64,000 nucleotides of DNA from Cytophagales bacterium (GTDB lineage Bacteria > Bacteroidota > Bacteroidia > Cytophagales > Spirosomataceae): NCBI GenBank assembly GCA_013298025.1, contig JAAFJE010000015.1:102474-166473 (forward strand), read 5' to 3'. Made by a program: the position numbers and the translations under genes. Positions 36,164 through 45,332 of the stretch are shown in pieces; within the stretch, counting starts at the first letter, position 1; each line of letters opens with the position of its first letter. The notes under the pieces were generated by a model. That model was given only the letters and a program-made list of their open reading frames with translations. It ran no database searches and was not told the origin of the DNA.

Positions 36164-36186
36164 AAAGCAGGTATCAAACCTGCTTT
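36164..36186 (+). terminator. Terminator after LOG gene
   Basis: AAAGCAGGT (36164-36172) pairs with ACCTGCTTT (36178-36186), 5-base loop, then further T residues. Located 43 bases after the stop. Confidence 0.75.
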
Positions 36187-36256
36187 TTTCATGATTTTGT
36201 ACAGTCTTGATACAATTTCACGTTTTAGGTAAATAGGTGTTTGTATGGCTATAACT

Positions 36257-37909
36257 ATGAAAAAAAAACGTTTCTTTACTCTTCTTTTCCTAGGAATGAC
36301 CGCTTTTGAGGTTGCTGTAATAGGACAAAATAAGCCCGAAAATTTAGGTTCTACGGTCAATTCTGAATATGCAGAGCTAAGTCCTGTGGTAGCACCTGAC
36401 GGACGCACGTTGTACTTTGCCCGAAAAAACCATCCTCAAAATAAATTCGGCATCAATGGCACCGACCAAATTGCTGGGTCGCAAGATATTTGGTTTTCGG
36501 AGCTTACGATGGGGTCATGGACTGTCGCTCGACGGATGCCCGAAAGCCTCAACCGTGACCAATACAATACCATTCTCAGTATTTCGCCCGATGGGCAAAC
36601 CATTCTTTTGAAAGGAGCATACATCAACGGACAATACGAAACCCGTGGATTTTCGATTGCCCAAAAATCGGCATCGGGTTGGTCTGTACCCAAGAAATTA
36701 GACATTCCGAAATATGAAAGAATGAGTCGAGGCAAAAATGAATATGGTTGTCTTTCGGCTGATGGCAAAGTATTGTTAATGGCTTTTTCTGAAAAAAAGA
36801 ACAGCGATGAAGATGATATTTATGTATCGTTTTTAGAAGAAAATGGGCAATGGACTTCCCCCATGAATCTGGGCGATGCCATCAATACCAATGCCACCGA
36901 AACAACCCCCTTTTTGGCGGCCGATGGACGTACCCTCTATTTTTCGAGCAACCGAGCAGGAGGGAAGGGAAGCAATGATATTTATGTGAGTAAAAGACTC
37001 GACGAAACCTGGGAACGCTGGTCTGAGCCTCAAAACATTGGCGAACCCATCAATACCGAAGAGTATGATGCCTATTATACCATTCCTGCTTCTGGCGAAT
37101 ACGCCTACTTTATTTCTGGTAAAAATAGCCTTGGCAAAAAAGATATTTTTCGTCTGAAAATGGATAAAACCACGCCCGAAACGCCTGTGGTGTCTTCCCC
37201 AGTTGTGGCGAAGAAAAACCAAGGAACTGCTCTTGGCGCTGCCGCACCGGGTACTGCTCCAAGCACCAAATCAGAGCCTGTAGTGTTGGTATCGGGTAAA
37301 ATTATAGATGCTAAAACGGGCAAAATACCCACAAAGGCCAAAATCATTTATGAAGATTTAGGTACAGGAAAAGAACTAGGGCAGGCTTCTCCAGACCCCA
37401 ATACAGGAATTTACAAAATCGTGTTGCCTTATGGCAAAAACTACGGTATTACAACCAAAATAGAAGGGTATATTGGTAGCTCTCAGAACATTGATTTAAG
37501 TAAATTAACAGGCGGTTATCTTGAAGTAGAAGGCAAAGACATGAGCGTATTCAAGATAGAAGAAGGAACAAAAGTACCAATGAATAACATCTTTTTTGAG
37601 TTTGGCAAAGCGGCTCTTCGACCTGAATCGTACCCCGAACTCAACCGCATCGCTGGGTTATTTAAACAAAACCAACAACTACTAACAGAAATCAGTGGGC
37701 ATACCGACAACGTGGGAAGCGATGAAGTAAACAACCGCTTGTCGCAAGAACGTGCCGATTTGGTACGCAATTATTTGATGAGCCAAGGCGTAAATGCTAA
37801 CCAAATTACAGCAAAAGGCTACGGCAAAACTCGCCCCAAAGTACCCAACGATACCCCCGAAAATCAGGCACTTAATAGACGGGTAGAATTTGAGATTTTG
37901 AAGAAATAA
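36257..37909 (+). CDS. OmpA-family protein with PD40 beta-propeller repeats
   Basis: About 550 residues. A signal peptide (ends 'AVIGQNKPENLG') precedes several PD40/WD40-like blades (about 35-310), e.g. 'LSADGKVLLMAFSEKKNSDE' and 'LYFSSNRAGGKGSNDIYVSK'. A Ser/Pro/Ala-rich linker (~315-345) follows, then a carboxypeptidase-regulatory-like domain (~350-430, 'GKIIDAKTGKIPTKAKI'). The C-terminal OmpA domain (~440-550) shows 'ISGHTDNVGSDEVNNRLSQ' and 'GYGKTRPKVPNDT', the peptidoglycan-binding signature. It probably links outer membrane to cell wall. The ATG at 36257 is favoured over 36245 because it begins the signal peptide with MKKK. Confidence 0.9.
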   Translation: MKKKRFFTLLFLGMTAFEVAVIGQNKPENLGSTVNSEYAELSPVVAPDGRTLYFARKNHPQNKFGINGTDQIAGSQDIWFSELTMGSWTVARRMPESLNRDQYNTILSISPDGQTILLKGAYINGQYETRGFSIAQKSASGWSVPKKLDIPKYERMSRGKNEYGCLSADGKVLLMAFSEKKNSDEDDIYVSFLEENGQWTSPMNLGDAINTNATETTPFLAADGRTLYFSSNRAGGKGSNDIYVSKRLDETWERWSEPQNIGEPINTEEYDAYYTIPASGEYAYFISGKNSLGKKDIFRLKMDKTTPETPVVSSPVVAKKNQGTALGAAAPGTAPSTKSEPVVLVSGKIIDAKTGKIPTKAKIIYEDLGTGKELGQASPDPNTGIYKIVLPYGKNYGITTKIEGYIGSSQNIDLSKLTGGYLEVEGKDMSVFKIEEGTKVPMNNIFFEFGKAALRPESYPELNRIAGLFKQNQQLLTEISGHTDNVGSDEVNNRLSQERADLVRNYLMSQGVNANQITAKGYGKTRPKVPNDTPENQALNRRVEFEILKK

Positions 37910-38026
37910 AACAATTTGATAGCTCAAAGCATTATTTTTGCGATACAATTGCCACAAACAGCTCTAACAATTACCACTTGGGCCGTTTGTGGCTACTTGT
38001 ATTGATGCCATCATTCCCAGAACATT

Positions 38027-41000
38027 ATGCTTGTCAAAGATTTTTTAAAACTGTATCGAGAAGATAGCTTTGTACAACTCATTGCTAATCAAATCAAAGC
38101 ATTACAAGACTATCCGCACATACAAATCAAAGGCATGGCTGGAAGTTTAGATGCCGTATTGGCGGCAACGCTACACGCCGAAATGCCCCAACAAACGCAT
38201 TTGTTTATTCTTTCCGACAAAGAAGAAGCCGCTTATTTTCTCAATGATTTACAAAATCTTTTAGGTGAAAATAAAGCGATTTTGTTTCCAATGTCGTACA
38301 AAAAGGCTTATCAATATGCCGAAATAGATAACGCCAACGTGCTGATGCGTGCCGAAGTGCTGAACTTGCTCAACAACCGCAAAAGCGAAGGTTTGTTGGT
38401 GGTAAGTTACCCCGAAGCTCTTTCCGAAAAAGTTATCAACAAACGTTCGTTACTCAAAAATACCCTTACGGTATCGGTCAGTGACAAGCTTGATACTGCG
38501 TTTTTGGCAGAAATTTTGACAAGCTACGATTTTGAAAAAACCGATTTTGTATATGAAGCTGGGCAATTTTCAATCAGAGGTGGGATTATCGACGTGTTTA
38601 GTTATGCCAACGAATACCCATACCGCCTCGATTTGTTTGGCGATGAAGTAGAAAGCATTAGAACTTTTGACCCTGAAACACAGCTTTCAATCGAATCTAT
38701 TTCAAGCATCAATATTGTTCCCGATGTACAAACCAAACTCATTCAAGAAACCCGTGAGCCTTTTTTAAACTTTTTCCCTGAAAATACCCGTATTTGGCTC
38801 AAAGACACCGAGTTGACTTTAGAAATTATCGAAAAATGTTTCGAGAAAGTTACCTCCGAGTTTCAGCACATCATCGAGCGAAGTGGCGGGATAAAGATTA
38901 TTTCAGACCCTGCTCAATTGTTTGAAACAAGAAAAAGCTTTCAATCTTTACTCAAAACCTTTGGCACAGTAGAATTTGGTCGCCGTTTTTATTTCAAATC
39001 AGCCCATCAAAAAATTCAATACCAAGCCAAAGTACAACCTTCTTTCAACAAAGATTTCAAACGACTAGCCGACAACCTGCGAGAGCAACAAGGCTTTCAT
39101 TTTACCAATATTATTCTCTCCGATTCGCAAAGGCAACTCGACCGACTGGTGACAATTTTTGAAGAAATCGACCGCAATGTCCGTTTTCAGCCCTTGCCTA
39201 TTGCTTTACGAGAAGGATTCATCGACGAGCAACTCAAAATTACTTGCTACACCGACCACCAAATATTCGATAGGTTTCATCGGTTTAGAGAAAAAAACAA
39301 GTATTCTAAAAGCAAAGCACTCACCCTCAAAGAGCTAAGAACCTTACAAGTAGGCGATTATGTAACCCACGTGGACTACGGTATTGGTCGCTTTGCGGGC
39401 CTCGACAAAGTACTTATCGGCAATGCCGAACAAGAAGCCATGCGTTTAATCTTCCGAGACAACGACGTGCTGATGGTTTCTATTCATGCTTTACATAAAA
39501 TATCAAAATATTCAGGTAAAGAAGGCGGGCCGCCAACCATGTCGAAATTGGGTTCGCAAGAATGGGAAAACAAAAAAACGAAGGTTAAAAAGCAAGTCCA
39601 AGACATCGCCAAAGAACTCATAGCCCTCTATGCTCAAAGACGCATGGCCCAAGGATTTGCCTTTTCGCCCGATAGTTTTTTACAAGTAGAACTCGAATCG
39701 TCGTTTATTTACGAAGATACCCCCGACCAAGCCAAAGCAACCGCCGAAGTAAAAGCCGATATGGAAAAACCGCATCCAATGGATAGACTCGTGTGCGGAG
39801 ATGTGGGTTTTGGCAAAACCGAAGTAGCCATGCGGGCGGCGTTCAAGGCGGTAGCAGACTCGAAGCAAGTGGCTATTTTAGTCCCAACTACGGTATTGGC
39901 AATGCAGCATTTTCGGACATTTCGGGACCGCCTCGAACAGTTTCCTTGCAGGGTCGAGTACGTCAATCGCTTTAAATCGACCCAACAAATCAAAGAAACC
40001 CTCAAACGAGTAGCCAGTGGCGAAACCGATATTCTCATTGGTACGCACCGCATTGTGAATAAAGATGTGGTATTCAAAAATTTAGGCTTGATGATTATCG
40101 ACGAAGAGCAAAAATTTGGGGTAAAAGTAAAAGATAAACTCAAAGAAATGCGTGTCAATATCGACGTACTCACCCTCACCGCTACGCCCATTCCTCGTAC
40201 CTTGCATTTTTCGTTGATGGGAGCAAGAGACCTCTCGGTGATTGCTACGCCTCCGCCCAACCGACAGCCCGTTACAACCGAATTGCACGTATTGAACGAC
40301 GTTTTATTGCGAGATGCCGTCAGTTTCGAGCTCAACCGTGGCGGACAAGTGTATTTTGTCCACAACCGAGTAAACGACCTCGAAAGCATAGCCAATACCA
40401 TTTTGAGGCTTGTGCCAGATGCCAAAATTGGCATTGCACATGGGCAAATGGATGGCGACAAGCTCGAAAAAGTAATGATGAACTTTATCGAAGGACATTA
40501 CGACATGCTAGTTTCTACCAATATCATCGAATCGGGGCTAGACATCCCCAACGCCAACACCATGCTTATCAACAACGCCAATCATTTCGGTTTGTCAGAT
40601 TTGCACCAAATGCGGGGTAGGGTAGGGCGTTCCAACCGCAAAGCCTTTTGCTATTTGCTCACACCACAGTTGTCGTTGCTCACAACCGATGCTCGCAAAC
40701 GACTATCGGCACTCGAAGAGTTTTCAGACCTAGGCGATGGCTTCAAAGTGGCGATGCGTGACTTAGATATTCGAGGAGCAGGCAACTTACTTGGGGCAGA
40801 ACAAAGCGGTTTTATCAACGATTTGGGCTACGAAATGTACCACAAAATTCTGGACGAAGCCGTGCAAGAACTCAAAGAAAATGAGTTTAGGGCTTTATTC
40901 GAGCAAGATTTAGGCGAAAAAGTAGAGAAACTGAAAGTAGATTGCCAAATCGAAACCGATTTACCTATTTTAATTCCCGAATCTTATGTAAAAAGTATTT

Positions 41001-41389
41001 CGGAACGCATCGCACTATACACCCAACTCGACGATATGAAAACCGAAGAAGATTTACAAGTTTTCCAGTCTTCTATGATAGACAGATTCGGCCCATTGCC
41101 CATCGAAGTAGCCGATGCCATCAAAATTGTACGTGTACGTTGGAAAGCCGAAAAATTAGGCATCGAAAAAGTAAGCCTCAAGAACAATAACCTAAAATGT
41201 TTCTTCGTTTCAACACAGAACGAAAAATATTATAAATCAGATACCTTTGGCAAAATCTTAGAATATATCAAACGGAATGCTAAGAAATGTATGCTCAAAG
41301 AAGTGAAAGGTAAATTGATTCTTTCTTTTGAAAAAATCATCTCTGTAGATGAACTAGCCCACGTGTTAGACGACATCGCAAAGGCATAA
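38027..41389 (+). CDS. mfd: Transcription-repair coupling factor Mfd
   Basis: 1120-residue ATP-dependent translocase that removes stalled RNA polymerase and recruits UvrA. The UvrB-like N-terminal part runs to about 430, the polymerase-interacting domain starts at 'LQVGDYVTHVDYGIGRFAGL' (about 440), and the RecG-like motor shows Walker A 'GDVGFGKTEVAMRA' (about 590) and the DEEQ box 'LMIIDEEQKFGVKVKDKL'. 'DVLTLTATPIPRTL' and 'QMRGRVGRSNRKAFCYLL' are helicase motifs III and VI. The TRCF C-terminal domain closes the protein. Length is normal. Confidence 0.97.
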   Translation: MLVKDFLKLYREDSFVQLIANQIKALQDYPHIQIKGMAGSLDAVLAATLHAEMPQQTHLFILSDKEEAAYFLNDLQNLLGENKAILFPMSYKKAYQYAEIDNANVLMRAEVLNLLNNRKSEGLLVVSYPEALSEKVINKRSLLKNTLTVSVSDKLDTAFLAEILTSYDFEKTDFVYEAGQFSIRGGIIDVFSYANEYPYRLDLFGDEVESIRTFDPETQLSIESISSINIVPDVQTKLIQETREPFLNFFPENTRIWLKDTELTLEIIEKCFEKVTSEFQHIIERSGGIKIISDPAQLFETRKSFQSLLKTFGTVEFGRRFYFKSAHQKIQYQAKVQPSFNKDFKRLADNLREQQGFHFTNIILSDSQRQLDRLVTIFEEIDRNVRFQPLPIALREGFIDEQLKITCYTDHQIFDRFHRFREKNKYSKSKALTLKELRTLQVGDYVTHVDYGIGRFAGLDKVLIGNAEQEAMRLIFRDNDVLMVSIHALHKISKYSGKEGGPPTMSKLGSQEWENKKTKVKKQVQDIAKELIALYAQRRMAQGFAFSPDSFLQVELESSFIYEDTPDQAKATAEVKADMEKPHPMDRLVCGDVGFGKTEVAMRAAFKAVADSKQVAILVPTTVLAMQHFRTFRDRLEQFPCRVEYVNRFKSTQQIKETLKRVASGETDILIGTHRIVNKDVVFKNLGLMIIDEEQKFGVKVKDKLKEMRVNIDVLTLTATPIPRTLHFSLMGARDLSVIATPPPNRQPVTTELHVLNDVLLRDAVSFELNRGGQVYFVHNRVNDLESIANTILRLVPDAKIGIAHGQMDGDKLEKVMMNFIEGHYDMLVSTNIIESGLDIPNANTMLINNANHFGLSDLHQMRGRVGRSNRKAFCYLLTPQLSLLTTDARKRLSALEEFSDLGDGFKVAMRDLDIRGAGNLLGAEQSGFINDLGYEMYHKILDEAVQELKENEFRALFEQDLGEKVEKLKVDCQIETDLPILIPESYVKSISERIALYTQLDDMKTEEDLQVFQSSMIDRFGPLPIEVADAIKIVRVRWKAEKLGIEKVSLKNNNLKCFFVSTQNEKYYKSDTFGKILEYIKRNAKKCMLKEVKGKLILSFEKIISVDELAHVLDDIAKA

Positions 41390-41441
41390 TTTGACCGTTT
41401 ACTCGTTTTTCTTAGAATAACTTTGAAGAATAAAGAAACAA

Positions 41442-41474
41442 TTTGATGTTTTTATAATAAAAACCTTAATTTTG
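41442..41474 (+). promoter_or_regulatory. gldJ promoter
   Basis: TTTG at 41442-41445 (ATTTGATG), a 21-base spacer and TAATTTTG at 41467-41474, about 65 bases before the gldJ start. Good agreement with the Bacteroidota consensus. Confidence 0.6.
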
Positions 41475-41541
41475 TATTTAGTCACTCCACATCGGGTTAG
41501 TATAAATACATTTATATCTCGACAATATAATTACTTACGAA

Positions 41542-42738
41542 ATGAAGTTGTCTCTTAAATCAGTCGCAGTCTTACTTGCAGGTTTAGCCTTGGTAAGTAG
41601 CTGTAAAAGCAAAAAACCTAACAGCGTCAAGCTTGGAAAGTCGAGTACGGCAACAGGCATTGGCTACAACAAAAAAGGGGGATTCCAAGTAGATAAGAAA
41701 TTTAAAGGACAACCTACTGGACCAAACCTTGTATTCATTGAAGGCGGACGTTTTACGATGGGTGCTCTTGAAGAGGACGTTATCAATACCCGTGATAACC
41801 TCGAAAGAACCGTTTCTGTACAGTCTTTTTACATGGACGAAACAGAAATTGCCAACGTTCACTACCTCGAATACTTGAACGGCATCAAAAAAGACTCTTC
41901 GCAAGAATTTTATGAGTCGGCTCTTCCTGATACCTTGGTTTGGAAAAATGAACTTGCCTTCAACGACTCTTACGTAGAGCAGTATTTGCGTTATCCTGGC
42001 TTCCGTATGTATCCAGTAGTAGGGGTTTCTTGGACACAAGCAAACGACTACTGTACTTGGAGAACGGCTGCGGTAAACACCAACCTTGCCAACAAAAAAG
42101 GCGGCAAAAAAGGAAAAGCTACTGCACAAAAATCAGGCTCTCGTTTGGCGATTGAATCAGGTATCGTGTTGCCAAATTATCGCCTTCCAACAGAAGCGGA
42201 ATGGGAATATGCTGCTAAAGCGATGATTGGAACGCAATACGAAGACGAAAACCAAACCAACCAACGCATTTATCCTTGGGATGGGCCGTCGATGCGTTCG
42301 CCTAAAGGCAAAACCAAAGGAGCGATGTTGGCCAACTTCAAGCGTGGCCGAGGCGATTACGCAGGTATTGCAGGTAAAGCCAACGATAAGGCAATTATTA
42401 CTACAGAGATTTACGCTTATCCAGCCAACGACTTTGGCTTGTACCAAATGGCAGGTAACGTAAACGAATGGGTATATGACTTGTATCGTCCTTTGTCAAA
42501 CTCAGATGTAAGCGATTTGAACCCTATTCGTAGAAATGACTTCCTCGATGAAGCGAAAAACTACGATACAAAAGGCAATAACTCCTTAATCGACAACAAA
42601 TCACGTGTGTATAAAGGAGGTTCTTGGGCAGATGTAGCCTATTGGTTGGCACCAGGTACTCGTCGTTATCTCGACCAAGACTCAGCCACTTCAACCATCG
42701 GTTTCCGTTGTGCGATGATTAGAGCAGGTACAAAATAA
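41542..42738 (+). CDS. gldJ: Gliding motility / type IX secretion lipoprotein GldJ
   Basis: 398-residue lipoprotein with lipobox 'VSSC' (Cys21) and a formylglycine-generating-enzyme/sulfatase-modifying (SUMF1) fold. 'GGFQVDKKFKGQPTGPNLVF', 'EGGRFTMGALEEDVINTRDN', 'QSFYMDETEIANVHYLEYLN' and 'MAGNVNEWVYDLYRP' follow the GldJ sequence pattern closely. In Flavobacterium GldJ is an outer-membrane lipoprotein needed for gliding and for stability of the type IX machinery (it stabilises GldK). Its presence agrees with the sorting domain on the BACON protein. No other gld or por gene is next to it. Confidence 0.88.
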   Translation: MKLSLKSVAVLLAGLALVSSCKSKKPNSVKLGKSSTATGIGYNKKGGFQVDKKFKGQPTGPNLVFIEGGRFTMGALEEDVINTRDNLERTVSVQSFYMDETEIANVHYLEYLNGIKKDSSQEFYESALPDTLVWKNELAFNDSYVEQYLRYPGFRMYPVVGVSWTQANDYCTWRTAAVNTNLANKKGGKKGKATAQKSGSRLAIESGIVLPNYRLPTEAEWEYAAKAMIGTQYEDENQTNQRIYPWDGPSMRSPKGKTKGAMLANFKRGRGDYAGIAGKANDKAIITTEIYAYPANDFGLYQMAGNVNEWVYDLYRPLSNSDVSDLNPIRRNDFLDEAKNYDTKGNNSLIDNKSRVYKGGSWADVAYWLAPGTRRYLDQDSATSTIGFRCAMIRAGTK

Positions 42739-42755
42739 GATGTTATTTTAAACAT

Positions 42756-42790
42756 AAAAAGGGCGTTACGATAATCGTAACGCCCTTTTT
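42756..42790. terminator. Bidirectional terminator gldJ/comF
   Basis: Perfect 17-bp inverted repeat AAAAAGGGCGTTACGAT / ATCGTAACGCCCTTTTT (42756-42772, 42774-42790) touching the comF stop codon. A and T runs on both sides suit the convergent genes. Confidence 0.85.
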
Positions 42791-43474
42791 TTATTCGGCA
42801 TTGGCTAATACAATAATTGAGATAGAAGCAGGATTTGCCGCTTTGAGTAACTGTACACAAGCCTCTAAGGTGGCACCCGTAGTAAGGGTATCGTCAACCA
42901 CCGCCACGTGCTTTCCTTCGATGGCTTCAGGGTGTTCTATGCCAAATACATCCAGCATATTTTCGTAGCGTTCTAAGCGTTTTTTGGCAGTTTGAGAAGC
43001 TTTTTCTTTCCGCCGAACCAATATCTCTTCTAGCATAGGAATATGCAAGGCTGTAGCCATGCCTTTGGCAATACAAGCCGCTTGGTTATAGCCACGCAAA
43101 CGCATTTTTTTGGGGTGTAATGGCACGGGAAGTAAAACCTCCAAAGCAGGATTCAGTGAGGCATTTTTCAATTCATTGCCATACCAAAACCCTAAAGTTT
43201 CGCCTAAATCTTGGTTGCCTTTGTACTTGATACTGTGCATGATTTGTTGCACCATGCCTTTTTTGGTAAACTTCAAATACGCCAACACGTGCTTGACCTG
43301 CACTTTACCCATAAATTTGTAGATGAGTTTTTCTTGAGGCTGCTCGTGCGAGCCCGTGTAAGGTAATTTCATTAGGCAAGCCGTGCATAAATGGTTTTCG
43401 TGGAGCAGCAAAGCCTCGTGGCAAGTGACGCAGGTTGCAGGAAAAAACAGATGTAAAAATGCTTGAATTATCAT
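42791..43474 (-). CDS. ComF family phosphoribosyltransferase-like protein
   Basis: 227 residues. The N-terminal zinc-finger-like part has paired cysteines 'CVTCHEALL' and 'CTACLMKL'; the C-terminal type I phosphoribosyltransferase domain has the PRPP loop 'VAVVDDTLTTGATLEACV' (about 190-207). 'LLPVPLHPKKMRLRGYNQAA' is the typical ComF substrate-proximal segment. ComF proteins take part in natural transformation in several bacteria; whether this organism is competent is unknown. It stands alone, divergent from the AhpD-like gene. Confidence 0.9.
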   Translation of the reverse strand: MIIQAFLHLFFPATCVTCHEALLLHENHLCTACLMKLPYTGSHEQPQEKLIYKFMGKVQVKHVLAYLKFTKKGMVQQIMHSIKYKGNQDLGETLGFWYGNELKNASLNPALEVLLPVPLHPKKMRLRGYNQAACIAKGMATALHIPMLEEILVRRKEKASQTAKKRLERYENMLDVFGIEHPEAIEGKHVAVVDDTLTTGATLEACVQLLKAANPASISIIVLANAE

Positions 43475-43559
43475 GGCATTCGATGGATTTATAGGTGGAC
43501 ACTAAAACGCTGAACTATTTTTTGTATTTTAGCTGTTTTAATTGAATAAACAACCATAT

Positions 43560-43611
43560 ATTTTTGATTTTCAATATAAAAATAATATTTAATTTATTGA
43601 AAATCAAAAAT
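43560..43611. promoter_or_regulatory. 17-bp inverted repeat in comF / AhpD-like intergenic region
   Basis: Perfect 17-bp arms (43560-43576 and 43595-43611) around an 18-base A/T-only loop, 26 bases before the AhpD-like start. A TATTTTTG -7 match (43559-43566) overlaps the left arm, so the hairpin or dyad could act as operator or leader structure. Confidence 0.45.
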
Positions 43612-43637
43612 TTATAATAAAAATCAACAACTAAATT

Positions 43638-43988
43638 ATGGGACTTGTTTCTGATTTCAACGAATACAGAAGTAAGATGAACGAAAAAATTCTCTCTTCT
43701 GACAACAAAGTTATCAAACGCATTTTCAACCTCGACACCAACACGTATGCCGAAGGAGCTTTGCCCGAAAAAACCAAAGAAATGCTTGGCTTGGCGTGTT
43801 CGATGGTTTTGCGTTGCGACGATTGCGTAAAATATCACTTAGGAAAATGCTATGAATTGGGCGTTACAGATGCCGAAATGCAAGAGATTTTTTCTGTAGC
43901 AACCCTCATTGGCGGAACAATCGTCATTCCTCATTTGAGAAGAGCCGTAGAGTTTTGGGAAGCACTTCACGCCGAAAACCAAAGCTAG
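43638..43988 (+). CDS. Carboxymuconolactone decarboxylase (AhpD-like) family protein
   Basis: 116-residue small helical protein of the CMD/AhpD family. The redox motif Cys-x2-Cys-x3-His is 'CDDCVKYHLGKC' near residue 60, preceded by the usual Glu ('KEMLGLACSM'). 'GVTDAEMQEIFSVATLIGG' is the conserved helix after it. Such proteins are peroxidase partners or disulfide reductases; no peroxiredoxin gene is adjacent. Length fits the single-domain form. Confidence 0.9.
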   Translation: MGLVSDFNEYRSKMNEKILSSDNKVIKRIFNLDTNTYAEGALPEKTKEMLGLACSMVLRCDDCVKYHLGKCYELGVTDAEMQEIFSVATLIGGTIVIPHLRRAVEFWEALHAENQS

Positions 43989-44070
43989 GGTAGGGGAGAA
44001 GCTCGCCTCGCCGAAAACGCTATTGTTACCTTTGCTGTTAGATTTCACTTATACATTTTAGCATAAAATC

Positions 44071-44427
44071 ATGGATTTTGACTACGAAAATCTTGCCCAA
44101 CGCTGGGACATCCTCCTCGATAAACTCGCCCGTATCTTTGGCAAACGCCCCGAAGACCTCAACGCCGTGCTGTTTCTTATTGGAGTGCAAGAATTGGGAA
44201 AAGGGCATCGTTTTTTTACCAAAGAAGAAAAGCAAGATTTGATGCACATTGCAATATGCAAGGTATTGAGCTTTTCAGGAGTTTATGCTTTAGAAGGCAT
44301 CGACCAAGACGGCTGGCCTCATTGGAAAGCCTTGCGTCCTTTGCCTTTTATCAATACTGTGGAGCAGGAAAAACTCCTAAAAGCTCATGTCCTTCTCTAT
44401 TTTGAACAAGAAGTATTTAATTCATGA
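44071..44427 (+). CDS. Conserved hypothetical protein overlapping exoIII gene
   Basis: 118-residue soluble protein, no domain recognised. Predicted mainly helical: 'WDILLDKLARIFGKRPEDLN', 'AVLFLIGVQELGKGHRFFTK' and 'LMHIAICKVLSFSGVYALEG' give a regular alternation, with a conserved-looking 'DQDGWPHWKAL' turn. Its stop overlaps the ATG of the exonuclease gene (ATGA), so the two are co-translated. Confidence 0.75.
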   Translation: MDFDYENLAQRWDILLDKLARIFGKRPEDLNAVLFLIGVQELGKGHRFFTKEEKQDLMHIAICKVLSFSGVYALEGIDQDGWPHWKALRPLPFINTVEQEKLLKAHVLLYFEQEVFNS

Positions 44428-45185
44428 AAATTGTTACTTATAATGTCAATGGCATTCGCTCGGCTATTAGCAAAGGCTGGCTCGACTGGCTCAAGGCCGT
44501 AAACCCCGATATGATTTGTTTGCAAGAACTCAAAGCCGAGGCACATCAAATCGACCAACAGCCATTATTAGACTTGGGCTATCAGCTCTATTGGTTTCCT
44601 GCACAAAAAAAGGGCTATTCGGGTGTAGCGATTTTTACCAAAGAACCACCCCTACACGTGGCGTATGGCTGTGGCATCGAAGCCTACGATGCCGAAGGAA
44701 GAGTTATCAGAGCCGACTTCGCCGACTTCTCGCTGATGTCGGTGTATATGCCTTCGGGGTCGAGTGGCGACGAACGGCAAAATTTTAAGTTTCAATGGCT
44801 AGACGATTTTCAAACTTATATCGACCAACTCAAACAGCAGCACCCCAACTTATTGATTGCAGGCGATTATAATATTTGTCATGAAGCCATTGATATTCAT
44901 AATCCAAAATCAAACGCCAATAGCTCTGGCTTTCTTCCAGAAGAAAGGGCATGGATGAGCCAATTTTTGGGTAGTGGCTTTATAGATATTTTTCGCCATT
45001 TCAACCCCGAGCCACATCATTATACTTGGTGGAGTTTTAGGGCAGGAGCTAGACAAAAAAATTTAGGTTGGCGTATCGACTACATCTGTGCCAGCCAAAC
45101 GTTAGCCCCAAGACTGAGCAGGGCCGTTATTTTGCCAGAAGCCAAACATTCCGACCATTGTCCAGTTTTAATAGAAATGAACTAA
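44424..45185 (+). CDS. xth: Exodeoxyribonuclease III
   Basis: 253-residue AP endonuclease/3' exonuclease of the EEP fold. 'MKIVTYNVNGIRSAISKGWL' contains the first metal-site Asn, 'CLQELKA' the catalytic Glu, 'VYMPSGSSGDERQNFKFQWL' the Tyr region, 'AGDYNICHEAIDIHN' the Asp/Asn pair, and 'HSDHCPVLIEM' the final Asp-His. Works in base excision repair, together with the glycosylase Nth encoded elsewhere in this window. Confidence 0.95.
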   Translation: MKIVTYNVNGIRSAISKGWLDWLKAVNPDMICLQELKAEAHQIDQQPLLDLGYQLYWFPAQKKGYSGVAIFTKEPPLHVAYGCGIEAYDAEGRVIRADFADFSLMSVYMPSGSSGDERQNFKFQWLDDFQTYIDQLKQQHPNLLIAGDYNICHEAIDIHNPKSNANSSGFLPEERAWMSQFLGSGFIDIFRHFNPEPHHYTWWSFRAGARQKNLGWRIDYICASQTLAPRLSRAVILPEAKHSDHCPVLIEMN

Positions 45186-45187
45186 AC

Positions 45188-45218
45188 TTATCCACAGTCA
45201 TATTTTTTTTGTGGATAA
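45188..45218. repeat. Inverted pair of perfect DnaA boxes after exoIII gene
   Basis: TTATCCACA at 45188-45196 and TGTGGATAA at 45210-45218, facing each other across 13 bases that contain eight T. It begins 3 bases after the stop codon and may also serve as a terminator. Confidence 0.5.
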
Positions 45219-45332
45219 ATCGTTAACTTAGAAATACATTGTGGAAAAGCCTCTCCACGATGTATTTTCTTTTTATGCAATTACCTCACCCTTATCATTT
45301 TTATTCACGGGTAAACTAAATCCATTATAATT

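Noticed and set aside
39709..40461. 250-codon minus-strand frame
   Set aside because: Lies wholly inside mfd on the opposite strand; low-complexity Ser/Thr/Val composition expected from an antisense shadow.
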